The notes under the pieces were generated by a model. The model was not told the origin of the DNA, did not search any database, and saw nothing but the letters and a program-made list of their open reading frames with translations. DNA of 64,000 nucleotides from Yoonia maritima. Lineage in GTDB: Bacteria; Pseudomonadota; Alphaproteobacteria; Rhodobacterales; Rhodobacteraceae. A program made the position numbers and the translations under genes. This document shows, piece by piece, positions 53,744 through 63,995 of the stretch; position 1 is the first letter of the stretch, and each line of letters opens with the position of its first letter. The stretch is taken from positions 496,001-560,000 of the forward strand of contig NZ_PKFN01000007.1 of assembly GCF_002933395.1 (NCBI RefSeq), in the 5' to 3' direction.

Positions 53744-54499
53744 ATGCTAGAAATCAAAGGCCTGAAGGTCAAACTTGAAGACGAAGATAAACAAATCCTA
53801 AAAGGATTGGATCTGACCGTTGAAACCGGCAAGGTGCACGCGATTATGGGGCCAAACGGGTCGGGTAAATCGACTTTGTCTTACGTGTTGTCTGGTAAGG
53901 ATGGCTACGAAGTGACTGACGGTTCTGCTGAACTGGAAGGTGAAGATCTGCTGGATATGGAACCAGAAGAGCGTGCTGCGGCTGGTCTTTTCCTTGCATT
54001 CCAATACCCGGTCGAAATTCCGGGCGTTGGCAACATGACTTTCTTGCGCACAGCGGTAAATGCACAGCGCAAGGCACGTGGCGAAGAAGAGCTAAGCGCG
54101 GGTGATTTCCTCAAGGAAGTACGCGCCAAGGCGAAAGACCTGAAAATCGACGCGGATATGTTGAAGCGTCCGGTTAACGTTGGTTTCTCTGGCGGTGAGA
54201 AGAAGCGGAACGAAATTCTTCAGATGGCAATGTTGTCACCTAAGATGTGCATCTTGGATGAGACGGACTCTGGTCTTGACGTTGATGCGATGAAACTGGT
54301 CGCGGATGGTGTGAATGCGCTGCGTTCCGAAGGGCGTTCGTTCCTTGTGATCACCCACTACCAGCGTCTGCTTGACCACATTAAGCCTGATGTCGTGCAC
54401 ATCATGGCCGATGGTCGTATCGTAAAAACAGGTGGCCCAGAGCTGGCTTTGGAAGTTGAAAACAACGGTTACTCTGACATTTTGGCAGAGGTGTCCTAA
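53744..54499 (+). CDS. sufC: Fe-S cluster assembly ATPase SufC
   Basis: Soluble ABC ATPase that powers SufB-SufD. 251 residues, with Walker A GPNGSGKST, signature FSGGEKKRNEILQ, Walker B CILDETDSGLDVDA and the SufC-typical LAFQYPVEIPGVGN and VITHYQRLLDHI. A ribosome site GAAGGAAG precedes the ATG. The 166-nt gap before it has a weak hairpin (near 53615-53632) followed by GGCCGTTTTT, possibly an attenuator. Its last base overlaps sufD (TAATG). Confidence 0.96.
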   Translation: MLEIKGLKVKLEDEDKQILKGLDLTVETGKVHAIMGPNGSGKSTLSYVLSGKDGYEVTDGSAELEGEDLLDMEPEERAAAGLFLAFQYPVEIPGVGNMTFLRTAVNAQRKARGEEELSAGDFLKEVRAKAKDLKIDADMLKRPVNVGFSGGEKKRNEILQMAMLSPKMCILDETDSGLDVDAMKLVADGVNALRSEGRSFLVITHYQRLLDHIKPDVVHIMADGRIVKTGGPELALEVENNGYSDILAEVS

Positions 54500-55785
54500 T
54501 GGCCCTTGCTAAACTGAAATCTGATGCGACAGAGGCGCGTCTGGCCGGGGTTACCCTGCCAGAAGGTGCCGCATGGTCGAATGCCGCGCGTGCCGATGCT
54601 TTGGCGCGTGTGCGTCAAATGGGCCTACCTACAAAGCGCGACGAGTATTGGAAATACACAAACCCGTCCGAGCTGACTGCAGCCGAAGCGCCAAAAGCCG
54701 CGATTTTTGATGCCGGTGAAGTGCCATTGTTCGACGCTGTTGATCGTTTGAAGATCGTCTTTGTCGATGGTGTTTTTGATGCTGATGCGTCCGACGAATT
54801 GACGGGCGAGGGTGTTGAGATTGAACGCCTTGCTGATGCGATGGCGGCGGACATTCACTGGGCAAAAGACTTGTATGGTGTGTTGGAAACGCGTGGTCAA
54901 ACACCTGTTGAGCGTCCTTTGGCTGCTCTGAACACTGCGGTTGCAACTGACGGTGTGGTGATACGGGCGACCGGCAAAGTCGCCAAGCCAATTCATCTTG
55001 TCTACCTCCATAAGGACGAGACATCAGATGCCGTGCTGCACAACTTGGTTAAAGTAGAAACGGGTGCCGAAGTGACACTGCTTGAAAACGGTCCTGCTGC
55101 GGCGCGTTTTTCTGGCTGTCTTGAGGTCGAAGTTGCCGACGGCGGTTCATTCCACCACGTGCGCGCGCAAGGCCGTGATCATGAGCGTCGCACCGTAACG
55201 CATTGTTTTGCAAGGGTTGGTGCTGAATCGTCGTTTAAGTCATTTACGCTGACCGTTAACGGTGTGATGACGCGCAACGGATGCGTTCTTGAGATCATCG
55301 GCGATGATGCGATCGCACATGTCGCGGGTGTTTGTGTCGGTGATGGCAATGATTTCCACCACGATGATACCGTCTTTATTACACATGATGCATTGAACGG
55401 CGAAAGCCGTCAGGTATTCAAAAAGGTGCTGCGCAACGGTGCGACAGGCGTTTTCCAAGGGAAAATTCTTGTGAAAGAAGGCGCGCAGAAGACTGACGGT
55501 TATCAGATCAGCCAATCGCTTTTGTTGGATGACGATGCACAGTTCTTGGCCAAGCCAGAGCTGGAAATCTACGCCGATGACGTGGCTTGTTCACACGGGT
55601 CAACATCGGGTGCGATTGATGAAACAGCCCTGTTTTATCTGCGTTCGCGTGGTGTTCCGCAGTACGACGCACGCAATCTTTTGACGCTTTCGTTTATGGC
55701 CGAAGCTTTAGACGAAATTGCCGACCCGACGCTGGCCGAAGAACTTCGCGACCGGCTCGAGGGTTGGCTGGCACGGCGTAGCTGA
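54499..55785 (+). CDS. sufD: Fe-S cluster assembly protein SufD
   Basis: Structural paralogue of SufB in the SufBCD scaffold. 428 residues with a beta-helix core; conserved regions are TKRDEYWKYTN, VTHCFARVGAESSFKSF, VFQGKILVKEGAQKTDGYQISQSLLLDDDAQFLAKPELEIYADDVACSHGSTSGAIDE (the invariant CSHG-T-G motif, with hallmark pieces only) and LRSRGVPQYDARNLLTLSFM. It is one base overlapped with sufC and with the next gene, an arrangement of translationally coupled genes. Confidence 0.95.
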   Translation: MALAKLKSDATEARLAGVTLPEGAAWSNAARADALARVRQMGLPTKRDEYWKYTNPSELTAAEAPKAAIFDAGEVPLFDAVDRLKIVFVDGVFDADASDELTGEGVEIERLADAMAADIHWAKDLYGVLETRGQTPVERPLAALNTAVATDGVVIRATGKVAKPIHLVYLHKDETSDAVLHNLVKVETGAEVTLLENGPAAARFSGCLEVEVADGGSFHHVRAQGRDHERRTVTHCFARVGAESSFKSFTLTVNGVMTRNGCVLEIIGDDAIAHVAGVCVGDGNDFHHDDTVFITHDALNGESRQVFKKVLRNGATGVFQGKILVKEGAQKTDGYQISQSLLLDDDAQFLAKPELEIYADDVACSHGSTSGAIDETALFYLRSRGVPQYDARNLLTLSFMAEALDEIADPTLAEELRDRLEGWLARRS

Positions 55786-56288
55786 TGGCACTGACTGCCG
55801 ATATCGTCCGGACATGGCGCGCGCCGCGCGCTGTGATCCGTGATCTATTGGATCAGGGACGGCGCGAAGATCGCGCCGTCGCCTTTGTTATGATCGCATG
55901 TTTTCTGATCTTCGTGGCGCAATGGCCGCGTCTGTCACGTATCGCGAACGGCTACGAGCCATCGCCGTGGCCGCCTGAGATCAACTTTGAAGGCATGATG
56001 ACTTACACGTTCTATGCTGTCGTCATCATGCTGCCGCTTGCGCTATATGGCTTGGCGGCGGTTGCGCATTTGATCGCCAAGGCATTTCGTGGGCAGGGCA
56101 GTTGGTATTCTGCGCGGCTGTCGTTCTTTTGGGCGTTGCTGACGACGACACCGCTTTTACTTTTGCATGGTTTGGTACGCGGCTTTATTGGGGCGGGAAT
56201 GCAGGCTACCTTGGTTGGTGCGGTATGGGCATTGGCGTTCACCTATATCTGGATCCAATGCATGGTCGCATCGGAACGCGGGCAATGA
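55785..56288 (+). CDS. YIP1-like membrane protein, first of two in the suf operon
   Basis: A 167-residue protein with about four hydrophobic helices (VIACFLIFVAQWP, YTFYAVVIMLPLALYGLAAVAHLIAKAF, FFWALLTTTPLLLLHGLVRGFIG, VGAVWALAFTYIWIQCMV). Its pattern resembles the YIP1-family membrane domain. Overlaps sufD by one base and the next YIP1-like gene by 4 nt. Function unknown. Confidence 0.75.
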   Translation: MALTADIVRTWRAPRAVIRDLLDQGRREDRAVAFVMIACFLIFVAQWPRLSRIANGYEPSPWPPEINFEGMMTYTFYAVVIMLPLALYGLAAVAHLIAKAFRGQGSWYSARLSFFWALLTTTPLLLLHGLVRGFIGAGMQATLVGAVWALAFTYIWIQCMVASERGQ

Positions 56289-56875
56289 ACCTGACGCTAC
56301 AAGGCTGGTTGCGCGCCGTCGCAATGACGTTGAATACGCCTGAAGAAGCCGCAGAGCGCGTACTCGGATATCATTTCGAACGACCCAATTTGGTGCAGGC
56401 TGCAATTGTGGTTGCAATTGCCAATGTTCTTCTCCTTGCTGTGACATGGATGATAACGCCTGCAACTGGGCAAGCGAACGCTTTACAGGTCACGCCGTTC
56501 ACGCTTGGGATGCTGATCACGGGTAGCATGCTCATTCTAGCTTCAGCGATTTCACGGGCCGGAAAAATGTTGGGCGGAACAGGCAGTTTTAACGGGGCTT
56601 TGACCATTGTCGTATGGATGCAGGCGGTCGGTCTGACATTCGATGTTGCGCAAATCCTTGTCATGTTGTTCAGCCCGTTTTTGGCGGTGCTTGTGGGCGT
56701 TGGCGCGTTAATGATGCTTTTGTGGTGCATGGTTCACTTTGTCAAAGTGCTGCACGGGTTTGACACCCTTGGCAAAGCCGGAGCCGCATTCTTTATCGCC
56801 ATGATTGGCACAATTTTTGCAGTGGTCATTTTGATGGCTCTGCTTGGCATTGCCCCCCAAGGAGAAGCGATATGA
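56285..56875 (+). CDS. YIP1 family membrane protein, second of two
   Basis: A 196-residue protein starting MNLTLQGWLRAVAMTLNTPEEAAERVLGY, with four to five helices (ANVLLLAVTWMI, TLGMLITGSMLILASAIS, TFDVAQILVMLFSPFLAVLVGVGALMMLLWCMVHFV and FIAMIGTIFAVVILMALLGI). Its start overlaps the stop of the previous gene (ATGA) and its stop overlaps sufS (ATGA). The family N-terminal motif P-E-EAAE-V is clear. Function unknown; perhaps a membrane partner or unrelated passenger. Confidence 0.82.
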   Translation: MNLTLQGWLRAVAMTLNTPEEAAERVLGYHFERPNLVQAAIVVAIANVLLLAVTWMITPATGQANALQVTPFTLGMLITGSMLILASAISRAGKMLGGTGSFNGALTIVVWMQAVGLTFDVAQILVMLFSPFLAVLVGVGALMMLLWCMVHFVKVLHGFDTLGKAGAAFFIAMIGTIFAVVILMALLGIAPQGEAI

Positions 56876-58095
56876 GCTTTGACGTACAAAAGATCCGTGC
56901 GGATTTTCCTATTCTGTCACGCGAAGTAAACGGCAAGCCGTTGATCTATCTGGATAGCGGCGCGTCGGCACAAAAGCCGCAGGTGGTTATTGATGCCATT
57001 ACACGTGGCTATGCCGAAGAATATGCAAACGTGCATCGTGGGCTTCATTTCCTAAGTAACCTTGCCACAGATAAATACGAGGCCGTGCGCGGCACTGTTG
57101 CAAAGTTCCTGAATGCCCCGTCCGAGGATGACATTATCTTTAATTCCGGCACGACCGAAGGCATCAATATGGTCGCCTATTCATGGGCGATGCCGCGTTT
57201 AAAGGCGGGTGATGAAATTGTTTTGTCAATCATGGAACACCATGCCAACATCGTGCCATGGCATTTCCTGCGCGAACGTCAGGGTGTCGTGATCAAGTGG
57301 GTCGATGTTGACGCAAACGGCGATCTCGATCCGCAAAAAGTGATCGATGCGATTGGTCCAAAAACGAAACTGGTTGCCGTTACGCATATGTCCAACGTGC
57401 TGGGAACTGTTGTCGACGTGAAAGCCATCACAACGGGCGCACATGAAAAAGGCGTTCCAGTTTTGATCGACGGATCGCAAGCCGCGGTGCATATGCCAGT
57501 GGATGTCGCTGATATCGGATGCGATTTCTACGCGATAACTGGCCACAAGCTTTATGGTCCGTCCGGCTCTGGTGCAATTTATGTCACGCCGGATCGTATG
57601 AAAGAAATGCAGCCCTTTATGGGGGGCGGTGACATGATCCGCGAAGTGTCACGCGATGCCGTGACCTATAATGCCCCCCCGATGATGTTTGAGGCCGGAA
57701 CGCCTGGTATCGTCCAGACCATCGGTATGGGCGTTGCAATTGAATATATGATGACCATCGGCATGGACAATATTGCAGCCCACGAAAGCGAGCTTTGCCG
57801 CTATGCGCGTGAACGACTTGATGGGTTGAACTGTATAAACGTGCAGGGGAAATCTGCGACCAAAGGTGCCATCTTTTCCTTTACGCTTGATGGTGCTGCC
57901 CATGCGCACGACATTTCGACAGTGTTGGATAAAAAAGGTGTCGCGGTGCGGGCAGGGACGCACTGTGCCATGCCGTTAATGGAACACATGGGCGTGGGCG
58001 CGACTTGCCGGGCATCGTTTGCGATGTACAACACGAAAGCCGATGTTGATGCTCTCATCGATGCGCTTGAGTTGTGTCACGACCTATTTGCCTGA
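56872..58095 (+). CDS. sufS: Cysteine desulfurase SufS
   Basis: Group II cysteine desulfurase that supplies sulfur for the SufBCD scaffold. 407 residues with YLDSGASAQKPQVVIDAI, HRGLHFLSNLATDKYE, GTTEGINMVAYSW, the PLP lysine in ITGHKLYGPSGSG, FEAGTPGIVQ and the active-site Cys near 365 in RAGTHCAMPLMEHMG. Last gene in this co-directional block; no sufE, sufA or sufT gene follows within the window. Confidence 0.96.
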   Translation: MSFDVQKIRADFPILSREVNGKPLIYLDSGASAQKPQVVIDAITRGYAEEYANVHRGLHFLSNLATDKYEAVRGTVAKFLNAPSEDDIIFNSGTTEGINMVAYSWAMPRLKAGDEIVLSIMEHHANIVPWHFLRERQGVVIKWVDVDANGDLDPQKVIDAIGPKTKLVAVTHMSNVLGTVVDVKAITTGAHEKGVPVLIDGSQAAVHMPVDVADIGCDFYAITGHKLYGPSGSGAIYVTPDRMKEMQPFMGGGDMIREVSRDAVTYNAPPMMFEAGTPGIVQTIGMGVAIEYMMTIGMDNIAAHESELCRYARERLDGLNCINVQGKSATKGAIFSFTLDGAAHAHDISTVLDKKGVAVRAGTHCAMPLMEHMGVGATCRASFAMYNTKADVDALIDALELCHDLFA

Positions 58096-58288
58096 TTTCA
58101 TCACAAAGTCTAAAATCGAGGGCCAGTGGATGCGCGCCGGTCGACAGCTTGCTTCACGAACCGCTGAAGGGAGGCTTTGGCGCACGGTAGTGCTTTGTTG
58201 CGGCGCGACAATTTGATGGCGGTGGTGGTCTTGGATTCTGGCATTTAGGTCGTATGGTGTCGCCACAATAAGAAAGAAGGAAAGTGAC

Positions 58289-58693
58289 TTGTCACCATTA
58301 AAGACAACCGTGATTTCATTATGTTTGCTTGCAGCCTGTGATCAGACACCTCCGATTGTGGTCGAAGACAATTTACCAGTAGATGATCCGCGTCAGCAGG
58401 CACTTGTGTTGAGTGAATGCGCGATATATTTCGCTGCCGTGACCAAAATCGAAGCTGATGGTGGCACTGTTGCAGGCAACCCCACCAAAGACTGTCCTGT
58501 TGAGGCGCGTGCTCGTGCGGCTGATATCAACCCGATGGTTAGCGTTCCACCGGTTACCCCAGGATACCCGCAAACATTGTATCAGCGTATGATTGCGCGA
58601 GGCATCCCAACCGCAATGGCGACAGATATTTCAAAGTCTAAGGCATTTTGGGATCTCGTGGCACAGCGCGATTCAGCATATGCCAATTTCTAG
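58289..58693 (+). CDS. Putative lipoprotein
   Basis: A 134-residue protein with an N-terminal signal and lipobox (VISLCLLAAC, Cys at about residue 17) and a soluble domain with no known family to me. The start is TTG 58289 with AAGGA 7 nt upstream. It is probably a periplasmic lipid-anchored protein. It follows sufS by about 190 nt and faces a second lipoprotein gene on the opposite strand. No function assigned. Confidence 0.65.
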   Translation: MSPLKTTVISLCLLAACDQTPPIVVEDNLPVDDPRQQALVLSECAIYFAAVTKIEADGGTVAGNPTKDCPVEARARAADINPMVSVPPVTPGYPQTLYQRMIARGIPTAMATDISKSKAFWDLVAQRDSAYANF

Positions 58694-58710
58694 CGCTTAG
58701 GTGTGCATCA

Positions 58711-59058
58711 TTATGATGCATAAACCATGAGCGCCACGATAAGAGCATCAGGGCTGTTTTGGTAGATACCAATATCAGACTTGAGTTGGATCAATCGGGC
58801 AGGGCGATCACCTGTCCGAATTTCTGCGATATCCATCGCTTCGTCAATGGTTTGCCCACCGCCATTTTGTATGTCGTTCACAATGGCCGGGTGGTTGGTC
58901 TTAACAAATATCTCGACTTGGCCGCGTCGCTGATTATAAGCGGCGTTCCCGATCCCGGTAAGTATCCCCGAGACTGGCAACTTTAGCGGATTACCAATAT
59001 GATTGGCATCTGTACTGCATGCGCCAAGTAGGCTGAGGGCGATAAGTATACGGTACAT
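58711..59058 (-). CDS. Putative lipoprotein
   Basis: A 115-residue protein starting MYRILIALSLLGACSTD with a lipobox (LLGAC) at residue 14, followed by a Gly/Asn/Asp-containing domain with one RRGQVEIFVKTNHPAIVNDI segment. The frame remains open to 59208, but the 59058 ATG gives the signal peptide. It is unassigned; together with the convergent lipoprotein upstream it may be envelope-related. Confidence 0.65.
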   Translation of the reverse strand: MYRILIALSLLGACSTDANHIGNPLKLPVSGILTGIGNAAYNQRRGQVEIFVKTNHPAIVNDIQNGGGQTIDEAMDIAEIRTGDRPARLIQLKSDIGIYQNSPDALIVALMVYAS

Positions 59059-59245
59059 AGGGTTTTCCACCTTCTTATGGGTTGACTTAGAAAGGTATTG
59101 GTCAGATAAGCCGCCATCCGTACAAGGGTTTTGTGCGGTTATATGCGAAATCACGCCCAAGTGGGCGCGCTGTTTACAGGCGGCAACAGCCACTAACGCC
59201 GGGATCACCGGGGCCTCAGAGACGCGAAAAACGAAGGAAGATCAT

Positions 59246-59863
59246 ATGTTTGCGGTTTTGAAAACCGGCGGCAAGCAGTACAAAGTCGCTTCTGGCGACG
59301 TGCTCCGCGTAGAAAAGCTGGCGGCTAGCGCTGGCGAAACAGTTCAATTCAACGAGATTCTGATGGTCGGCGCCACTGTTGGCGCACCTTTGGTTGAAGG
59401 CGCAGGCGTGCAAGCCGAAGTCATCGACCAGATCAAAGGCCCAAAGACGATCAATTTCGTAAAGCGTCGTCGTAAGCATTCGTCTGCACGCAAAAAAGGC
59501 CACCGTCAGCAACTGACGCTGGTACGCATCGGTGATATCCTTGAAAAAGGCGCTGACAAATCTGGTGTGAAAGCTGCTGTAAACGGCGCTGCGCCTGTTG
59601 CTGCTGACGCATCTGCTGCAAAGCCTGCTAAGAAAGCGGCTGCGCCTAAAACGGCTGCTGCTGGTTCAGACGATTTGAAACAATTGTCCGGAGTTGGCCC
59701 CGCACTTGAGAAAAAGCTGATCGAAGCTGGCGTAACAACATTCGCCCAAATCGCAGCTTGGACACCAGAAGATGTTGCTGCAATGGACGAGAAGTTGTCG
59801 TTCAAGGGCCGCATCGACCGTGAAGGTTGGATCGCGCAAGCCGCTGATCTAGCAAAAAGCTAA
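59246..59863 (+). CDS. rplU: 50S ribosomal protein L21 with C-terminal helix-hairpin-helix extension
   Basis: L21 domain (residues 1-103: [24 protein letters not shown] and [19 protein letters not shown]), then a Lys/Ala linker (about 104-140) and a C-terminal helix-hairpin-helix domain (about 141-205: [29 protein letters not shown]). The normal L21 is about 100 residues, so the 205-residue form is extended. From memory such an extension is seen in relatives. The start ATG 59246 follows GAAGGAAG. It is followed by rpmA after 12 nt. Confidence 0.95.
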   Translation: MFAVLKTGGKQYKVASGDVLRVEKLAASAGETVQFNEILMVGATVGAPLVEGAGVQAEVIDQIKGPKTINFVKRRRKHSSARKKGHRQQLTLVRIGDILEKGADKSGVKAAVNGAAPVAADASAAKPAKKAAAPKTAAAGSDDLKQLSGVGPALEKKLIEAGVTTFAQIAAWTPEDVAAMDEKLSFKGRIDREGWIAQAADLAKS

Positions 59864-59875
59864 GGAGAGACACCA

Positions 59876-60145
59876 ATGGCACATAAAAAAGCAGGCGGTT
59901 CATCCCGTAACGGACGCGACTCAGCTGGTCGTCGTCTTGGCGTTAAAAAGTTCGGTGGCGAAGTCGTCATTCCGGGCAACATCATTATGCGTCAGCGCGG
60001 CACAAAAATGTGGCCGGGCATGGGCGTTGGTATGGGTAAAGATCACACAATCTTTGCAACCGTCGAAGGCAACGTACAGTTCCACAAAGGCCTAAAAGGC
60101 CGCACCTTTATTTCGGTTCTTCCTGTGGCGGAGGCCGCTGAATAG
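59876..60145 (+). CDS. rpmA: 50S ribosomal protein L27
   Basis: An 89-residue ribosomal protein at the peptidyl-transferase centre entrance. It opens [28 protein letters not shown] and contains [25 protein letters not shown], diagnostic of L27. It begins AHKK directly after Met, so no N-terminal processing signal as in Firmicutes is seen. Co-transcribed with rplU; a terminator follows. Confidence 0.97.
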   Translation: MAHKKAGGSSRNGRDSAGRRLGVKKFGGEVVIPGNIIMRQRGTKMWPGMGVGMGKDHTIFATVEGNVQFHKGLKGRTFISVLPVAEAAE

Positions 60146-60171
60146 GCCGATTACCTCAGGTAGCAAATTTC

Positions 60172-60201
60172 AGGGGATCGGCGAAAGCCGGTCCTCTTTT
60201 T
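60172..60201 (+). terminator. Rho-independent terminator after rpmA
   Basis: AGGGGATCGGC and GCCGGTCCTCT form an 11-bp stem including two G-U pairs, GAAA tetraloop, followed by a TTTT run. It ends the rplU-rpmA transcript. Confidence 0.85.
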
Positions 60202-60272
60202 CGTTCATACTCTTGCCACGTTATGATTTTAGACGTGCCTCGGGGTGATCATGTTTTCGAGGAGGGAAAGCT

Positions 60273-60812
60273 ATGATTCATGAAGAGATTACAGTTCAAG
60301 ATACGATAACCGCAGAACGCTTTGTCCTGCGTCCTTGCCGCAAGTCTGATGCAGGCTTGATTGCCATGTACGCGGCCGACGAACGTGTCGCACGTGGTAC
60401 GCGCGGCATTCCGCATCCGTTGCCGCCCGGTACCATTGAGGCGATGATTGATCGTGCGGGGCAGCCCGACCGGACCGAGGACATTTGGGTTATCGATGGA
60501 TCAGCGCAAGGCCATTTAGAGGCTTTGGGTTTGATTAGTCTTGAGCGGATGGACCGCCAGCAATCTGAAATTTTTTATTGGATCGCGCCTGCGTTCTGGA
60601 ACACTGGATTGGCGTCAGAGGCTGTTCGCGCTCTTATCGCTGCAAACCCGCATAAATCTGAACGTGTGTTCGCCGAGGTCTTTCAAGACAACCCGGGTTC
60701 TGCGCGTGTGTTGACGAATTGCGGTTTCGATTATCTTGGTGATGCAGAGGCGTTTTCAGTGGCGCGCAACGCTACAGTTTCCACATGGACATATACGCTC
60801 AAGGTGAAATGA
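60273..60812 (+). CDS. GNAT family N-acetyltransferase (first of three)
   Basis: A 179-residue GNAT-fold protein starting ERFVLRPCRKSDAGLIAMYAAD, with FYWIAPAFWNTGLASEAVRALI and the acetyl-CoA pocket around NPGSARVLTNCGFDYLGD. It resembles the RimJ/L-like N-acetyltransferases. Its stop overlaps the next GNAT gene's start (ATGATG). The substrate is unknown. Confidence 0.85.
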   Translation: MIHEEITVQDTITAERFVLRPCRKSDAGLIAMYAADERVARGTRGIPHPLPPGTIEAMIDRAGQPDRTEDIWVIDGSAQGHLEALGLISLERMDRQQSEIFYWIAPAFWNTGLASEAVRALIAANPHKSERVFAEVFQDNPGSARVLTNCGFDYLGDAEAFSVARNATVSTWTYTLKVK

Positions 60813-61326
60813 TGTCGGTCCCAACCCTGCGTACGCAACGGCTTGTTTTACGTGCGCTTGAGCATAAGTATCTTGATGAAGTCGTGCGATGCGCTGGCAA
60901 CTACGAGATATCGCAGTGGTTGGTTGTGGTCCCGTATCCATACACATGGTCGGATGCCGAAGCCTTCCTTCAGATGGATTTGGCAGGCGATCTAAGTGAT
61001 CTTTGGGCCATCACAAAAGAAGGTGCGTTTATTGGTGTCGTTTCAACCGGTGAAGGCCTTGGTTACTGGCTAGAGCCGTCGTGTTGGGGCAGGGCATTAT
61101 GACCGAAGCTGTGCATGCGGTCCTCAGTTTTCATTTCTCGGACACCGAAGCAACCAAGATCAATTCCAGCTATTTCGTTGGGAACCACGGTTCGCGTCGT
61201 GTTTTGGAAAAGCTCGGATTTGCGGATGTTGGGGCAAAGGCTCAATTCTCTGTCGCGCGCGGTACGAATGTTGATACCCGCGTTATGAAATTGAGCCGCG
61301 CACAATGGGATCAAGAGAATGCATAA
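60809..61326 (+). pseudogene. GNAT N-acetyltransferase interrupted by a one-base frameshift (second of three)
   Basis: The N-terminal part reads MMSVPTLRTQRLVLRALEHKYL... to GYWLEPSCWGR-stop at 61102, and the rest of the same domain continues in another frame from WGQGIMTEAVHAVLSF to the stop at 61326. Insertion of one base near 61087 (between TGGGG and CAGGGC) would restore one frame with G-Q-G-I-M-T-E-A, the canonical GNAT motif. The joined length (about 172 residues) equals the neighbours. Start ATG at 60809 or 60812. It may be a real mutation or a base-call error; a translational frameshift is unlikely because no canonical slippery site is visible. Confidence 0.75.
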
Positions 61327-61816
61327 TCTAACATATCGTGATCTGCGCCTTGAAGACACGGATGCATTGCATGCGATTGTCAGCGACTGGGACGTCGTTC
61401 GTCAAATGGGAAGCTGGCCTTGGCCGCCGCAGTACCGCTTTACTGAATCGCGTTGTACCACTTATAAAGGCGCTGGGTTTGTTTGGGGGCTCTTTGCTCC
61501 TGAACTCATCGGGATGGTTGCGGTCACTGAGGGCGAGCTTGGATATCTTCTTGCCCGTGAATATTGGGGGAAGGGTATCGTAACCGCGATGGCGCGCACT
61601 GCTATTAATCATGGGTTTCGTGACCCGGCGCTGCTTGAAGTGACTGCCAGTATTTGGGGTGACAATCACGGATCCGGGCGCGTGTTGGCCAAACTAGGGT
61701 TCGTCAAAACACATGACGGCACCGAACACGCGCTTGCAAGGGACGAGAAAACAACGTCGCACTATTATAGTCTATCGCGCGATGTCTGGCACCGCTTGAG
61801 GTGTGACGCACAATAG
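61319..61816 (+). CDS. GNAT family N-acetyltransferase (third of three)
   Basis: A 165-residue protein: MHNLTYRDLRLEDTDALHAIVSDWDVVRQMGSWPWP, then GELGYLLAREYWGKGIVTAMARTAINHGF (the GKG-type acetyl-CoA loop) and DNHGSGRVLAKLGFVKT. It belongs to the same RimJ/L-like group as the two upstream, with 8 nt overlap to the second. Tandem GNATs between rpmA and obgE are usual in this group. Confidence 0.86.
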   Translation: MHNLTYRDLRLEDTDALHAIVSDWDVVRQMGSWPWPPQYRFTESRCTTYKGAGFVWGLFAPELIGMVAVTEGELGYLLAREYWGKGIVTAMARTAINHGFRDPALLEVTASIWGDNHGSGRVLAKLGFVKTHDGTEHALARDEKTTSHYYSLSRDVWHRLRCDAQ

Positions 61817-61833
61817 ACTATCGGCACATCTGA

Positions 61834-63995
<2,162 letters not shown>

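Noticed and set aside
59003-59245. Extended N-terminus for L21
   Set aside because: It overlaps the divergent lipoprotein gene and its promoter region; L21 universally begins at [12 protein letters not shown].
61078-61100. Programmed -1 frameshift in the middle GNAT gene
   Set aside because: No X-XXY-YYZ slippery heptamer in the correct phase and no evident downstream structure; mutation or sequence error is more likely.
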